A stretch of DNA of 64,000 bases, from positions 248,001 through 312,000 of the forward strand of contig NZ_JAMZFT010000002.1 in NCBI RefSeq assembly GCF_024158125.1, given 5' to 3'. Source of the DNA: Futiania mangrovi. GTDB taxonomy: Bacteria > Pseudomonadota > Alphaproteobacteria > Futianiales > Futianiaceae. The notes beneath the pieces were generated by a model. That model did no database searches and was not told the origin of the DNA. It was given only the letters and a program-made list of their open reading frames with translations. Positions 8,972 through 17,025 of the stretch are shown here, piece after piece. The position numbers and the translations under genes were made by a program. Every line of letters starts with the position of its first letter. Positions within the stretch are counted from its first letter, which is position 1.

Positions 8972-9562
8972 TCAGGCGTCGTGCAGCGGTGTGCGGTCGC
9001 GGTCGAGCGCGCCAGCATCGAGGACCGGGGCAGCGTCCATCCCTTCCGCGCCGAGAAGCGCTGCCGAGCGCTCGAGCGCTGCGACGAGGAACGCCTTTTC
9101 CCAATCGGGCAGGTCCTCGAACCGCGCGATGAACTTCTCGTGCGCGCCGTCGGGCGCGGCCTGCAGGATCGCACGGCCGGCACCCGTCAACGAGATCCAG
9201 ACCTGGCGGCGGTCCGTCTCGCCCTTCTTGCGCACGATGAGGGCGCGGCCCTCCAGCTTGTGGATGAGCGCGGTCAGGGTTGCCTGTGTGATGCCCATGC
9301 CGGAGGCAAGCTCGCCCGCGGTCTGCTCGCCGCGCTCCTCGAGAAGCTGCAGGAGGACGAGCTGGGACGTGCTGAGACCGGTCTGCTGCTGCACCGCCTT
9401 CGCATTGGATTCCGTCATGCGCAGGATGCGCCGCATGGCCGTCAGGGCGGCCCGTGTCCTGTCCTCCACGCCCGTCGTCTCCTCGCCTGTTCCGGCAGTG
9501 GCAAGCGCCGCCGATCCTAGCGATCCGGTCGGGAGCCGCAAGGGTTGCAACATTTTTGTCAT
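8972..9562 (-). CDS. ectR: MarR-family repressor of the ectoine operon
   Basis: A 196-residue MarR-type winged-helix regulator, divergent from ectA, the position of EctR/CosR repressors of ectoine operons. After a variable N-terminus of about 40 residues come dimerisation helices (ILRMTESNAKAV), the recognition region GMGITQATLTALIHKLEG and the wing RKKGETDRRQVWISLT. EctR proteins repress ectABC-ask at low osmolarity. Gene position and the shared half-site in both promoters support that role here. The ATG at 9562 is used. A later start at an internal Met would remove part of the low-complexity N-terminus without touching the fold. Confidence 0.85.
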   Translation of the reverse strand: MTKMLQPLRLPTGSLGSAALATAGTGEETTGVEDRTRAALTAMRRILRMTESNAKAVQQQTGLSTSQLVLLQLLEERGEQTAGELASGMGITQATLTALIHKLEGRALIVRKKGETDRRQVWISLTGAGRAILQAAPDGAHEKFIARFEDLPDWEKAFLVAALERSAALLGAEGMDAAPVLDAGALDRDRTPLHDA

Positions 9563-9563
9563 G

Positions 9564-9573
9564 CAAACTAAAT
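9564..9573 (-). promoter_or_regulatory. EctR-type half-site upstream of ectR
   Basis: CAAACTAAAT is the exact reverse complement of the ATTTAGTTTG half-site in the ectA promoter (9726-9735). It lies directly before the ectR start codon, so it could mediate autorepression. Inferred from sequence identity only. Confidence 0.4.
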
Positions 9574-9720
9574 AAGAGCCATTACGGCGAATTTCCAGTC
9601 TTTATCGCGTCTTTCAAAACCTTCCTTCCGCGCGCAAATCACACGAACTCCTTGCTTTAATTCATGTTTTTTAGATATTTTCCCAAGCTGGCAGCCGGGC
9701 GAACTGCCCTCTTCCATGGG

Positions 9721-9748
9721 TTGACATTTAGTTTGTCGTTGCTAAATA
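9721..9748 (+). promoter_or_regulatory. ectA promoter with overlapping inverted-repeat operator
   Basis: A perfect -35 TTGACA (9721-9726) and a -10-like TAAATA (9743-9748) are separated by 16 bp, about 35 bp before the ectA start. The inverted repeat ATTTAG-N10-CTAAAT (9726-9747) occupies the spacer and touches both hexamers, so a bound MarR-type dimer would block RNA polymerase. The half-site resembles, from memory, the TATTTAGT half of the EctR box described in Methylomicrobium. Confidence 0.7.
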
Positions 9749-9782
9749 ACGAGCCATCAAAAACAACGCCGGGACCCCTCTC

Positions 9783-10340
9783 ATGCACCTTGCACAGATC
9801 CAGACGAGCACGACGACACCGCCGAAGGACGAGATCCGCTTCCGCATGCCGGAAGAGGGAGACGGCGCGCAGATCTGGGCCCTCGTGAAGGAAAGCACGC
9901 TCGACGACAACTCCATGTACTGCAACCTCTTGCAGTGCACGCACTTCGCCGACACCTGCGCGGTGGCGGAGATGGACGGTGAGATCGTCGGCTGGGTCTC
10001 AGGCTACATTCCTCCGCAGGAACCAGACGTGCTGTTCATCTGGCAGGTCTGCGTGTCGGAGAAGGCGCGCGGCCGCGGCCTTGCGAAGAAGCTGATCCTG
10101 TCGCTGCTGCACCGGCCCGCGTGTGCAGAGGTGCGGCGCATCCGAAGCACGATCACGGCCGACAACCAGGCGTCCTGGGCGCTGTTCGGCTCGGTCGCGG
10201 AAAAACTCGGAACGGTGCTGACCCGCCGCCCGCACTTCACCCGCGACAACCACTTCGACGGGGCGCATGCGACCGAACACCTGGTCACCATCGGCCCGTT
10301 CGAGCAGCCCAAGCCGCTGGAAGTCGTCCGCGCGGCCTGA
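9783..10340 (+). CDS. ectA: L-2,4-diaminobutyric acid acetyltransferase
   Basis: Second step specific to ectoine synthesis: transfers acetyl from acetyl-CoA to the 4-amino group of diaminobutyrate. The 185-residue GNAT protein has the family-typical LVKESTLDDNSMYCNLLQC near residues 38-56, the acetyl-CoA loop VCVSEKARGRGLAKKLI (about 90-106) and the C-terminal TADNQASWALFGSVAEKLG. The ATG at 9783 lies about 35 bp after the probable -10. It heads ectABC-ask. A 102-bp gap with a strong hairpin separates it from ectB. Confidence 0.97.
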   Translation: MHLAQIQTSTTTPPKDEIRFRMPEEGDGAQIWALVKESTLDDNSMYCNLLQCTHFADTCAVAEMDGEIVGWVSGYIPPQEPDVLFIWQVCVSEKARGRGLAKKLILSLLHRPACAEVRRIRSTITADNQASWALFGSVAEKLGTVLTRRPHFTRDNHFDGAHATEHLVTIGPFEQPKPLEVVRAA

Positions 10341-10358
10341 AGGCACGCCGCGCATCGC

Positions 10359-10400
10359 CCGCCCTCCACGCGCCGTCACCGGGCGGCGTGGAACGGGCGG
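10359..10400 (+). other. imperfect hairpin between ectA and ectB
   Basis: CCGCCC (10359-10364) pairs with GGGCGG (10395-10400), and CCACGC (10366-10371) with GCGTGG (10386-10391), giving a 12-bp stem with a small internal loop. No T tract follows, so it is not an obvious terminator. It could affect mRNA processing or stability. Confidence 0.45.
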
Positions 10401-10442
10401 CTTCACCCCGACGTTTCACCCGACACCGAATCGAGGCATCCC

Positions 10443-11750
10443 ATGTCCACGACCCCGCTCCATCCGTCCAAGGCTGCCGACACCGCAACGTTCGACCGCG
10501 TCGAATCGCAGGTGCGCAGCTATTGCCGCAGCTTTCCCCGCAAGTTCGGCCGCGCCGAGAACGCGACGATCTTCGACGTGGACGGCCGCGCCCACATCGA
10601 CTTCCTGGCCGGCTGCTCCTCGCTGAACTACGGCCACAACGACCCCGACATGCGCGCCGCGCTCGTCGACTACATCACCGAGGGCGGCATCGCGCACGGC
10701 CTCGACATGCACACCGACGCCAAGGAGCGCTTCCTCGCCACGTTCGAGGAAAAGATCCTGAAGCCGCGCGGCATGGACTATCGGCTGATGTTCACCGGCC
10801 CCACGGGCGCGAACGCCGTCGAGGCGGCACTGAAACTCGCCCGCAAGGTCACCGGCCGCCACAAGACCGTGGCCTTCACCCACGGCTTCCACGGCGTGAC
10901 CATGGGGGCGCTCGCCTCGACCGCCAACAGCTACCACCGCGGAGGCGCGTCCTCGGAGCTGGCCGGCGTCGACCGGGCGCCCTACGACGGCTATTTCGGC
11001 GACGGCATCGACGCCGCCGACATGCTGGCGCAGATGCTGGACGACCCGTCGAGCGGCTTCGACAAGCCGGCGGCCATCCTGGTCGAGCCGGTGCAGGGCG
11101 AAGGCGGCCTCAACGTCGCGTCCGCGGAATGGATGCGCAAGCTGGAGGCGATCGCCCGCAAGCATGGCGCGCTCTTGATCGTCGACGACATCCAGGCAGG
11201 TTGCGGCCGCACGGGCACCTTCTTCTCCTTCGAGGAGATGGGCATCTCGCCCGATATCGTGACGCTGGCGAAGTCGCTGTCGGGCATGGGCCTGCCCTTC
11301 GCCATGGTGATGATCAAGCCGGAGCACGACATCTTCGGCCCGGCGGAGCACAATGGCACCTTCCGCGGCAACAACCACGCCTTCGTGACCGCGCGCGTTG
11401 CCATCGAGAAGTTCTGGAGCGACGACGCCTTCCAGAAGGAGGTGCAGGCCAAGGGCGACCACCTGGCTGCGCGGCTTGAGACGATCGCCGACGCGCACGG
11501 CTTCTCGACCAAGGGCCGCGGCATGATGCGCGGCATTGACGCGGGCGACGGCGAGACCGCGGGCAAGGTGTGCCGCGCCTGCTTCGAGGAGGGCCTCATC
11601 ATCGAGACGTCGGGCGCCCATGACGAGGTGGTCAAGGTGCTCTGCCCGCTGACTATCCCGCGCGCGCAGCTCGACGCCGGCCTCGACATCGTGGAACGGG
11701 CCTTCGCCGCCGTTTGCGGCAAGGGCGAGGCGCGCGACGCCGCCGAGTGA
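10443..11750 (+). CDS. ectB: diaminobutyrate-2-oxoglutarate aminotransferase
   Basis: Makes L-2,4-diaminobutyrate from aspartate semialdehyde with glutamate as amino donor, the first committed ectoine step. The 435-residue class-III PLP aminotransferase shows the cofactor-contacting FTGPTGANAVEAAL (about residue 115), the Asp in LLIVDDIQAGCGRTG that holds the pyridine nitrogen, and the Schiff-base lysine at residue 277 in TLAKSLSG. The C-terminal region (GRGMMRGIDAG) is characteristic of EctB. The product feeds EctA; the substrate comes from the pathway initiated by the linked aspartokinase. Confidence 0.97.
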   Translation: MSTTPLHPSKAADTATFDRVESQVRSYCRSFPRKFGRAENATIFDVDGRAHIDFLAGCSSLNYGHNDPDMRAALVDYITEGGIAHGLDMHTDAKERFLATFEEKILKPRGMDYRLMFTGPTGANAVEAALKLARKVTGRHKTVAFTHGFHGVTMGALASTANSYHRGGASSELAGVDRAPYDGYFGDGIDAADMLAQMLDDPSSGFDKPAAILVEPVQGEGGLNVASAEWMRKLEAIARKHGALLIVDDIQAGCGRTGTFFSFEEMGISPDIVTLAKSLSGMGLPFAMVMIKPEHDIFGPAEHNGTFRGNNHAFVTARVAIEKFWSDDAFQKEVQAKGDHLAARLETIADAHGFSTKGRGMMRGIDAGDGETAGKVCRACFEEGLIIETSGAHDEVVKVLCPLTIPRAQLDAGLDIVERAFAAVCGKGEARDAAE

Positions 11751-11806
11751 GGCGACACCCCCGCACACCGGCGCAGGAATAGCAAGACTTAAGGACAAGT
11801 AAATCG

Positions 11807-12199
11807 ATGATCGTTCGCGACTTCAACAAAGCCAAAGACACCAATCGTCACATCTTCTCGGACGGGTGGGACAGTGTCCGCCTCCTGCTGAAGGACGACA
11901 ATATGGGCTTCAGCTTCCACATCACCACGATCTACGCGGGCACGGAGCTGAACTTCCACTACAAGAACCATTTCGAGTCGGTCTATTGCATCTCCGGCGA
12001 GGGTTCGATCGAGGACTGCGCGACCGGCGAGGTGCATCCGATCAAGCCCGGTGTGATGTACGCGCTCGACAAGCACGACAAGCACATCCTGCGCGGCAAG
12101 ACCGAGATGGTGATGGCGTGCTGCTTCAACCCGCCGGTGACAGGCAAGGAAGTGCACAAGGAAGACGGCTCCTACGCGCTGGAGGACGCCCCGCTCTGA
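11807..12199 (+). CDS. ectC: L-ectoine synthase
   Basis: Cyclises N-gamma-acetyl-diaminobutyrate to ectoine with loss of water. The 130-residue cupin matches family length exactly, and the three iron ligands known from EctC structures are all in register: Glu57 (HFESVYC), Tyr85 (VMYALD) and His93 (DKHIL). It begins MIVRDF, the usual EctC opening, 56 bp after ectB. It is followed 80 bp later by the aspartokinase. No ectD (ectoine hydroxylase) lies in between or nearby, so 5-hydroxyectoine would need a gene elsewhere. Confidence 0.98.
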   Translation: MIVRDFNKAKDTNRHIFSDGWDSVRLLLKDDNMGFSFHITTIYAGTELNFHYKNHFESVYCISGEGSIEDCATGEVHPIKPGVMYALDKHDKHILRGKTEMVMACCFNPPVTGKEVHKEDGSYALEDAPL

Positions 12200-12279
12200 C
12201 GGGCCGGCCTTCGCGGACGACGAGCCGCACCCCATTGCGTAACCCAATCACCGAGGCCGCAAGGCCGGGACCGGAGTAC

Positions 12280-13761
12280 ATGGCACATACTGTCGAAAAG
12301 ATCGGCGGCACCTCCATGGTGGAGACCGAGACGCTGCTGAACAACATCCTGATCGGAAACCGCCGGACCGAGGAGATCTACAACCGGATCTTCGTCGTCT
12401 CGGCCTATGCGGGCATGACCAATGCGCTGCTGGAGCACAAGAAGACCGGCGAGCCGGGCGTCTATGCGCTCTTTGCGAGTTCCGAGCGGGACTGGTCCTG
12501 GGGCGACGCGCTGTCGCGGGTGGCCGACCGCATGCTGGAGATCAACGCCGAGATCTTCGAGGACAAGGCCGCGCGCCGCAGCGCCGACACCTTCATCAAG
12601 GAGCGGATCGAGGGCGTGCGCAGCTGCCTGATCGACCTGAACCGGCTGTGCTCCTACGGCCATTTCCGGCTCGACGAGCACCTGTTCACGGTGCGCGAGA
12701 TGCTGTCCGCCCTGGGCGAGGCGCAATCGGCTTACAACACCACGCTGCTCCTGCAACAGCACGGCGTCAACGCGCGCTTCATCGACCTTACGGGCTGGCG
12801 CGAGGACGACCAGCCGGACTTCGACGAGCGCATCCGCAGCGCCTTCGCCGAAGTGGACCTCGGCAGCGAATTGCCCATCGTCACGGGTTATGCGCAGTGC
12901 CGCGAGCAGTTGATGCGCAGCTTCGACCGCGGCTACACCGAGGTCACACTGTCGCGCATCGCCGTCATCACGGGTGCATCCGAAGCGATCATCCACAAGG
13001 AGTTCCACCTCTCCTCCGCCGACCCCAACCTGGTCGGCGAGGACGCGGTGCGGCCCATCGGCGAGACGAACTACGACGTGGCCGACCAGCTGTCGAACAT
13101 GGGGATGGAGGCGATCCACCCCCGCGCGGCGAAGGGCCTGCGCCAGGCGAACATCCCGCTGCGCGTCCGCAACATCTTCGAGGCCGACCACATGGGTACG
13201 GTGATCCGCGCCGACCTCGAGGCGACGGAGCCGGGCGTGGAGATCGTCACGGGCCTCAAGGGCGTCTTCGCCTTCGAGTTCTTCGAACAGGACATGGTCG
13301 GCGTGAAGGGCTATGACGCGGCGATCCTGGAGGCGCTGAAGCGCCACAAGGTGCGCATCGTGTCGAAAAGCTCGAACGCGAACACGATCACGCACTTCCT
13401 CGAAGGCTCCATGAAGGCCGTGAAGCGGGTCGAGGCGGACCTGTCGCAGGTCTACCCCTCGGCCTCGATCACCTCGCGCAAGGTGGCGATCATCTCGGCC
13501 ATCGGCCGCGACCTGACGGGCCTCGACGTGGCGCTGACGGGTCTTGCCTGCCTCAAGGCCGCGGGCATCAAGCCGCTCGGCCTGCACGACCACATGCGCA
13601 AGGTCGACATGCAGGTCATCGTCGACGAGCCGGACTTCGACGGAGCGGTCGTCGCCCTCCACCGCGGCCTTATCGAGGGCAAGGCGCCGGAAAAGATCGC
13701 CCCCGCCGCGGGAGAGCACGCAAAGCCGGCGGAAGCGGCAACCATGCTGCGGGTGGCGTGA
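12280..13761 (+). CDS. ask: ectoine-pathway aspartate kinase
   Basis: Phosphorylates aspartate to start the route to aspartate semialdehyde, the EctB substrate. The 493-residue product is of the Ask_Ect subtype, found only in ectoine clusters and thought to be less feedback-inhibited than housekeeping aspartokinases. The N-terminal KIGGTSM nucleotide site, GRGYTE-like FDRGYTEVTLSR and two C-terminal ACT regions (SNANTITHFLEG, VAIISAIGRDL) are visible. The ATG at 12280 has a GGACCGGAG-type ribosome-binding site; the open frame extends upstream but only as shadow of ectC. A hairpin terminator follows the gene. Confidence 0.93.
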   Translation: MAHTVEKIGGTSMVETETLLNNILIGNRRTEEIYNRIFVVSAYAGMTNALLEHKKTGEPGVYALFASSERDWSWGDALSRVADRMLEINAEIFEDKAARRSADTFIKERIEGVRSCLIDLNRLCSYGHFRLDEHLFTVREMLSALGEAQSAYNTTLLLQQHGVNARFIDLTGWREDDQPDFDERIRSAFAEVDLGSELPIVTGYAQCREQLMRSFDRGYTEVTLSRIAVITGASEAIIHKEFHLSSADPNLVGEDAVRPIGETNYDVADQLSNMGMEAIHPRAAKGLRQANIPLRVRNIFEADHMGTVIRADLEATEPGVEIVTGLKGVFAFEFFEQDMVGVKGYDAAILEALKRHKVRIVSKSSNANTITHFLEGSMKAVKRVEADLSQVYPSASITSRKVAIISAIGRDLTGLDVALTGLACLKAAGIKPLGLHDHMRKVDMQVIVDEPDFDGAVVALHRGLIEGKAPEKIAPAAGEHAKPAEAATMLRVA

Positions 13762-13804
13762 CAGCCTGCCGCTTGCCGGCGCGGAGCCGCGCTCCACATG
13801 ACCG

Positions 13805-13833
13805 ACCCGGGCCGCTCGCGGCCCGGGTTCTTC
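13805..13833 (+). terminator. terminator of the ectoine operon
   Basis: ACCCGGGCCGC / GCGGCCCGGGT form an 11-bp GC-rich stem with a minimal loop, followed by TTCTTC. It lies 43 bp beyond the ask stop and just before the ribosome-binding site of the next gene. Confidence 0.75.
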
Positions 13834-13849
13834 ATGTCCGGAGGCGGCG

Positions 13850-14587
13850 GTGACAGGGCAGACGGAAACACGGAGCGCGGCGGTGATCGGGGCAGGCGGC
13901 GGCATCGGGGCGGCAATTCTGGCGCTGCTGGCCGAAGATCCACGCTACGGCCGCATCCACGCCTTCGCGCGCACGGGCGCCATCGCGCCCCATCCGAAGG
14001 TCGTGGCCGGCACGCTCGACCTCGCCGACGAGGCAAGCATCGCGGCGGCGGCACGGGCGGCGGGCGCGGATGGGCCGCTCGACCTCGTCTTCGTGGCGAC
14101 GGGTCTGCTGCACGACGGGCCGGACATGCAGCCGGAGAAGGATTGGCGCGCGCTCGACGCGGAACGTCTTGCGCGGGCCTTCGCCGTCAATGCGACGGGA
14201 CCGGCACTCGTCGCCAAGCACTTCCTGCCTCTTCTGCCGCGCGAGGGACGGTCGGTCTTCGCGGCACTGTCGGCGCGCGTCGGCTCGATCTCCGACAACC
14301 GGCGAGGCGGATGGTACGCCTATCGCGCGTCCAAGGCGGCGCTGAACATGCTTCTGAAGACGCTCTCCATCGAACTTGCGCGCAAGCGGCCCGGCGGCAT
14401 CGTCCTCGGCCTGCAACCGGGCACGGTCGATACCGCGCTGTCGAAGCCGTTCCAGACCTTTGTGGCGGACGACAAGCTGTTCACGCCCGATTTCTCGGCA
14501 GAAAAGCTGCTGAAGGTAATCGAGGCCGCGCGGCCGGAGGACACGGGCGGCCTCTTCGACTGGTCGGGGGAGCGGATCCCTTACTAG
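13850..14587 (+). CDS. short-chain dehydrogenase/reductase
   Basis: A 245-residue SDR with an NAD(P) loop VIGAGGGIGAAI (residues 11-22), the active-site Ser region SARVGSISDN and the YRASKAA catalytic Tyr/Lys motif. Within SDRs it resembles the C-factor/CsgA-like group, whose substrates are mostly unknown. It starts with GTG at 13850, preceded by GGAGGCGG. It follows the ectoine terminator, so it is probably transcribed separately. Its stop overlaps tail-to-tail with that of the minus-strand microprotein gene ending at 14584. Substrate not predictable. Confidence 0.85.
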   Translation: MTGQTETRSAAVIGAGGGIGAAILALLAEDPRYGRIHAFARTGAIAPHPKVVAGTLDLADEASIAAAARAAGADGPLDLVFVATGLLHDGPDMQPEKDWRALDAERLARAFAVNATGPALVAKHFLPLLPREGRSVFAALSARVGSISDNRRGGWYAYRASKAALNMLLKTLSIELARKRPGGIVLGLQPGTVDTALSKPFQTFVADDKLFTPDFSAEKLLKVIEAARPEDTGGLFDWSGERIPY

Positions 14588-14754
14588 CGCCCCGGTGCGG
14601 CCGAGCAGTGCGCACCGCCCGCCGCCTGGCCCGAGCCGAGCGCCAGCGCCGGCGGAGCCGTGAAGGGATTGAGCGGACGGCTGCCCGCGAGGTCGAGGGC
14701 CAGAAGCCCGATCCCCGCCGCCGCCAGCAGCAATACGACAAGGCGCCGGGTCAT
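14584..14754 (-). CDS. microprotein coupled to YeeE-type transporter
   Basis: A 56-residue product with one N-terminal membrane segment or signal (RRLVVLLLAAAGIGLLAL), then a Pro/Ala/Gly-rich tail holding a single Cys (GAHCSAAPGR). No family recognised. The start codon overlaps the transporter stop as ATGA, the arrangement of translational coupling, which is the main evidence that it is real. It could be a small accessory subunit of thiosulfate uptake, the Cys being suggestive. That role is inference. Confidence 0.55.
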   Translation of the reverse strand: MTRRLVVLLLAAAGIGLLALDLAGSRPLNPFTAPPALALGSGQAAGGAHCSAAPGR

Positions 14755-15890
14755 GGCCGCGCCCTCCCCTCGAAGCCGAGCCAGGGCCGCAGCTGCACAC
14801 CCGCGATGGAGCCGAGGAACGCGGCGGCGAACCAGGCCCAGCCGTGCAGGCTGCCCGTCGAGATGCCGCTGAAGAAGGCCCCGACATTGCACCCGAAGGC
14901 CAGACGCGAGGAATAGCCCAGCAGCAGCCCCGCGACGACCGTCGCGATCCACGCCCGCGCGGGCAGGGCCGGGATCGGCTGCGCAAGGCCGCCTCGCCAC
15001 GCGGCCACCAGGAACGCGCCTCCGAGAATCCCGATATTGGTGAGCGAAGTGACGTCGGTCAGCAGGCTCTCCGCCACACGCTCCGCGTTCGCGGGCGCGG
15101 CCCAGAACGCAGAAGCGGCAAGGTCCGCCCCGGCGGCGTGCGCCCCCTTCGCAACCCAGAGGCCGAGGCCGTAGACCACGCCCCAGGGCTGGCCGGAGAT
15201 CACGAGGTTCAGCAGTGCAAGCCCCGCAACCGCGAGCGCCGCGATCCACAGACGCCGGGGCAGGCGCGCCGTGCCCGGTGCGGCCCGCCAGACAGCGAAG
15301 GCCCCGACGGCCGCCAACGCGGCGAGCGTCGCGGCCAATCCGCCCATCGGGCCGAAGAGGCTGCTCGCCGTGACGACCGGCGCCGTGCCGAGGCCGATCC
15401 ACCAGTCGAGGTTCCACGCACCCGCGAAGCTTCCGATGGCGAAGAAGGGCAGCGCCAGCGCGCCGACCGGGTTGCCGCTGCCCGCGTTCACGAGCGTACC
15501 CGAACCGCAGCCGAGCACGATCTGCATGGCGAGGCCGAAGACGAAGGCCCCGCCGATCATGGCGACTCCGACGGGCGCATGTGCGCCCACCAGTTCGCCC
15601 GGATTGGCCGCGATCAGCGGCATGGCGACGGCGGCCGTGAGCCCGATGGCGATGAGCTGGGCGATAAGCCCGGCAGGCTCCCGCCGAAGGATGAACGCCC
15701 GCCACGGCCCCGCGAAGCCGAACCGCAGGCCCTCGAGCGCGATGCCGAAGCCGAGGCCCACGGCAAGCAGCAGACCGTACCGGGCCCCGGCCATCGCGGC
15801 GACCGCCACAACAAGGGCGACGCCCCCCGCCGCAAGCAGCAGGCGGGGAGCGATCGTCGGTCGGACAACAGTGCCCGGTACGGCCGTCAT
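14751..15890 (-). CDS. tsuA: YeeE/YedE (TsuA)-type thiosulfate transporter
   Basis: Inner-membrane protein of 379 residues with about nine to ten hydrophobic segments. The YeeE/TsuA family passes thiosulfate through the membrane by relay along conserved Cys residues. The signature repeats are seen: LGCGSGTLVNAGSGNP near residue 125 and FGCNVGAFFSGISTGS near residue 335. Its gene starts only 4 bp after the periplasmic rhodanese stop and overlaps the downstream microprotein, so the three are one unit. A role in taking up sulfur from thiosulfate or related sulfane compounds follows. The exact substrate is not proven. Confidence 0.88.
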   Translation of the reverse strand: MTAVPGTVVRPTIAPRLLLAAGGVALVVAVAAMAGARYGLLLAVGLGFGIALEGLRFGFAGPWRAFILRREPAGLIAQLIAIGLTAAVAMPLIAANPGELVGAHAPVGVAMIGGAFVFGLAMQIVLGCGSGTLVNAGSGNPVGALALPFFAIGSFAGAWNLDWWIGLGTAPVVTASSLFGPMGGLAATLAALAAVGAFAVWRAAPGTARLPRRLWIAALAVAGLALLNLVISGQPWGVVYGLGLWVAKGAHAAGADLAASAFWAAPANAERVAESLLTDVTSLTNIGILGGAFLVAAWRGGLAQPIPALPARAWIATVVAGLLLGYSSRLAFGCNVGAFFSGISTGSLHGWAWFAAAFLGSIAGVQLRPWLGFEGRARP

Positions 15891-15894
15891 CGGA

Positions 15895-16842
15895 TCAGAA
15901 CCAGCTCTTCACCGTGGACCACAGGTGCGTGAAGCGGCCCGGGACATTGTCCATCGGCAGACCGGCGTTCGACCAGCCGACGAGCGATTCCGGGTAGAGC
16001 TTCACGCCCTCGATGCCCGCCAGCTCGCTCAGCGCGAACCAGTTGGTCGCGGCCCAGTGGCCGGTGTTGCAGAAGGACACGAGCGTCTCGTCACCCTTGA
16101 GCCCGGCGTTGGCGGCGAGCGCCCCGGCTGCTGCCGGATCGACGATGGCCGGCCCCGACGCGAACCAGTTGGAATGGGTGAAGATCTGGGCGTGCGGCAG
16201 GGTGCCGGGCTGCTTCGCGGCCTTGTGCTGCGTCTCGCCCTTGTAGAACGCCTCGGGCCGCGCGTCGATCAGGGTCGCTTGCGTCTTGCCGTCGACCACG
16301 GCCTTGACTTCGTCGCGCGTGGCGAGCCATTCGGTGCTGAAGCTGACCGTGATGTCGCTCGGCACCGGCTGGGTCGCCTCGGTGCTCAGGCCGCGGCCAT
16401 CGGCGGTCCAGGCGTTGACGCCGCCGTTCAGGATCGCGAGTTGGCTCACGCCCGACGACTTGAGCGTCCAGTAGACGCGGGCGGCGGCACCGAAGTCCGT
16501 CTCGTCCTTGCCCTGGTGCACGACCACGACCGGGCGGTCAGCGGTCACGCCGAGGCTGCGCAGCAGACCGGTCAGCGCCTCCTCCGACAGAAGCTGGCCC
16601 GGGTTTTCCGCGGGCCCACGGAACTTGCCGTAAGGCGCCGAAACCGCACCCGGGATATGGCCGGCGTCATAGCCGCCCTCGCCCGCACGGATGTCGAGCA
16701 CCAGCGGGTTCAGCGTGTCCTGCGCGGCGGCAAGCTCCGCCGGCGTCAGCAGCGGGCCGAAGCGCGTCTCGGCGAGCGCGCCGGTCAGCGTCGTCGCGGC
16801 CAGGGCCGCGCCGGCGATCAGCGAGGTAAAGATCGGTCGCAT
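15895..16842 (-). CDS. exported two-domain rhodanese (thiosulfate/3-mercaptopyruvate sulfurtransferase)
   Basis: Sulfurtransferase of 315 residues with a signal peptide (MRPIFTSLIAGAALAATTL.., cleaved after about ALA at residue 24), so it acts in the periplasm. Two rhodanese domains are present: an inactive N-terminal one (LVLDIRAGEGGYDAGHIPGA) and a catalytic C-terminal one with LIDARPEAFYKGE and the persulfide-forming Cys in SFCNTGHWA. It leads the operon with the YeeE/TsuA transporter 4 bp downstream, implying that it supplies or handles sulfane sulfur for uptake. The ribosome-binding site is GGAGGAGA before the ATG. Confidence 0.9.
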   Translation of the reverse strand: MRPIFTSLIAGAALAATTLTGALAETRFGPLLTPAELAAAQDTLNPLVLDIRAGEGGYDAGHIPGAVSAPYGKFRGPAENPGQLLSEEALTGLLRSLGVTADRPVVVVHQGKDETDFGAAARVYWTLKSSGVSQLAILNGGVNAWTADGRGLSTEATQPVPSDITVSFSTEWLATRDEVKAVVDGKTQATLIDARPEAFYKGETQHKAAKQPGTLPHAQIFTHSNWFASGPAIVDPAAAGALAANAGLKGDETLVSFCNTGHWAATNWFALSELAGIEGVKLYPESLVGWSNAGLPMDNVPGRFTHLWSTVKSWF

Positions 16843-16908
16843 GGGGTCGTCTCCTCCAAACTCCTGTGTTCGGAGGCGTAAATGGACCTTCTTTCCTCCA
16901 AGTTCAAG

Positions 16909-16925
16909 TAGAATCTTTCTATATA
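16909..16925 (-). promoter_or_regulatory. inverted repeat and TATATAG element upstream of the rhodanese gene
   Basis: TAGAA-TCT-TTCTA is a perfect 13-bp inverted repeat (16909-16921), overlapping TATATAG on the minus strand, a plausible -10. The region between the divergent rhodanese and glycosyltransferase genes is the most AT-rich in this part of the window. The site could bind an ArsR-type or other sulfur-responsive repressor; none is encoded nearby. Confidence 0.35.
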
Positions 16926-17025
16926 CATATGTCGTTTGTTCTTTAGGTCTGGCCCTTCAATCGTTTGGCAACCCTGTGCGTGCAGGATGCCGGGAACCGG
17001 TGCAACAACCCTGCGAGTCTCCCGG

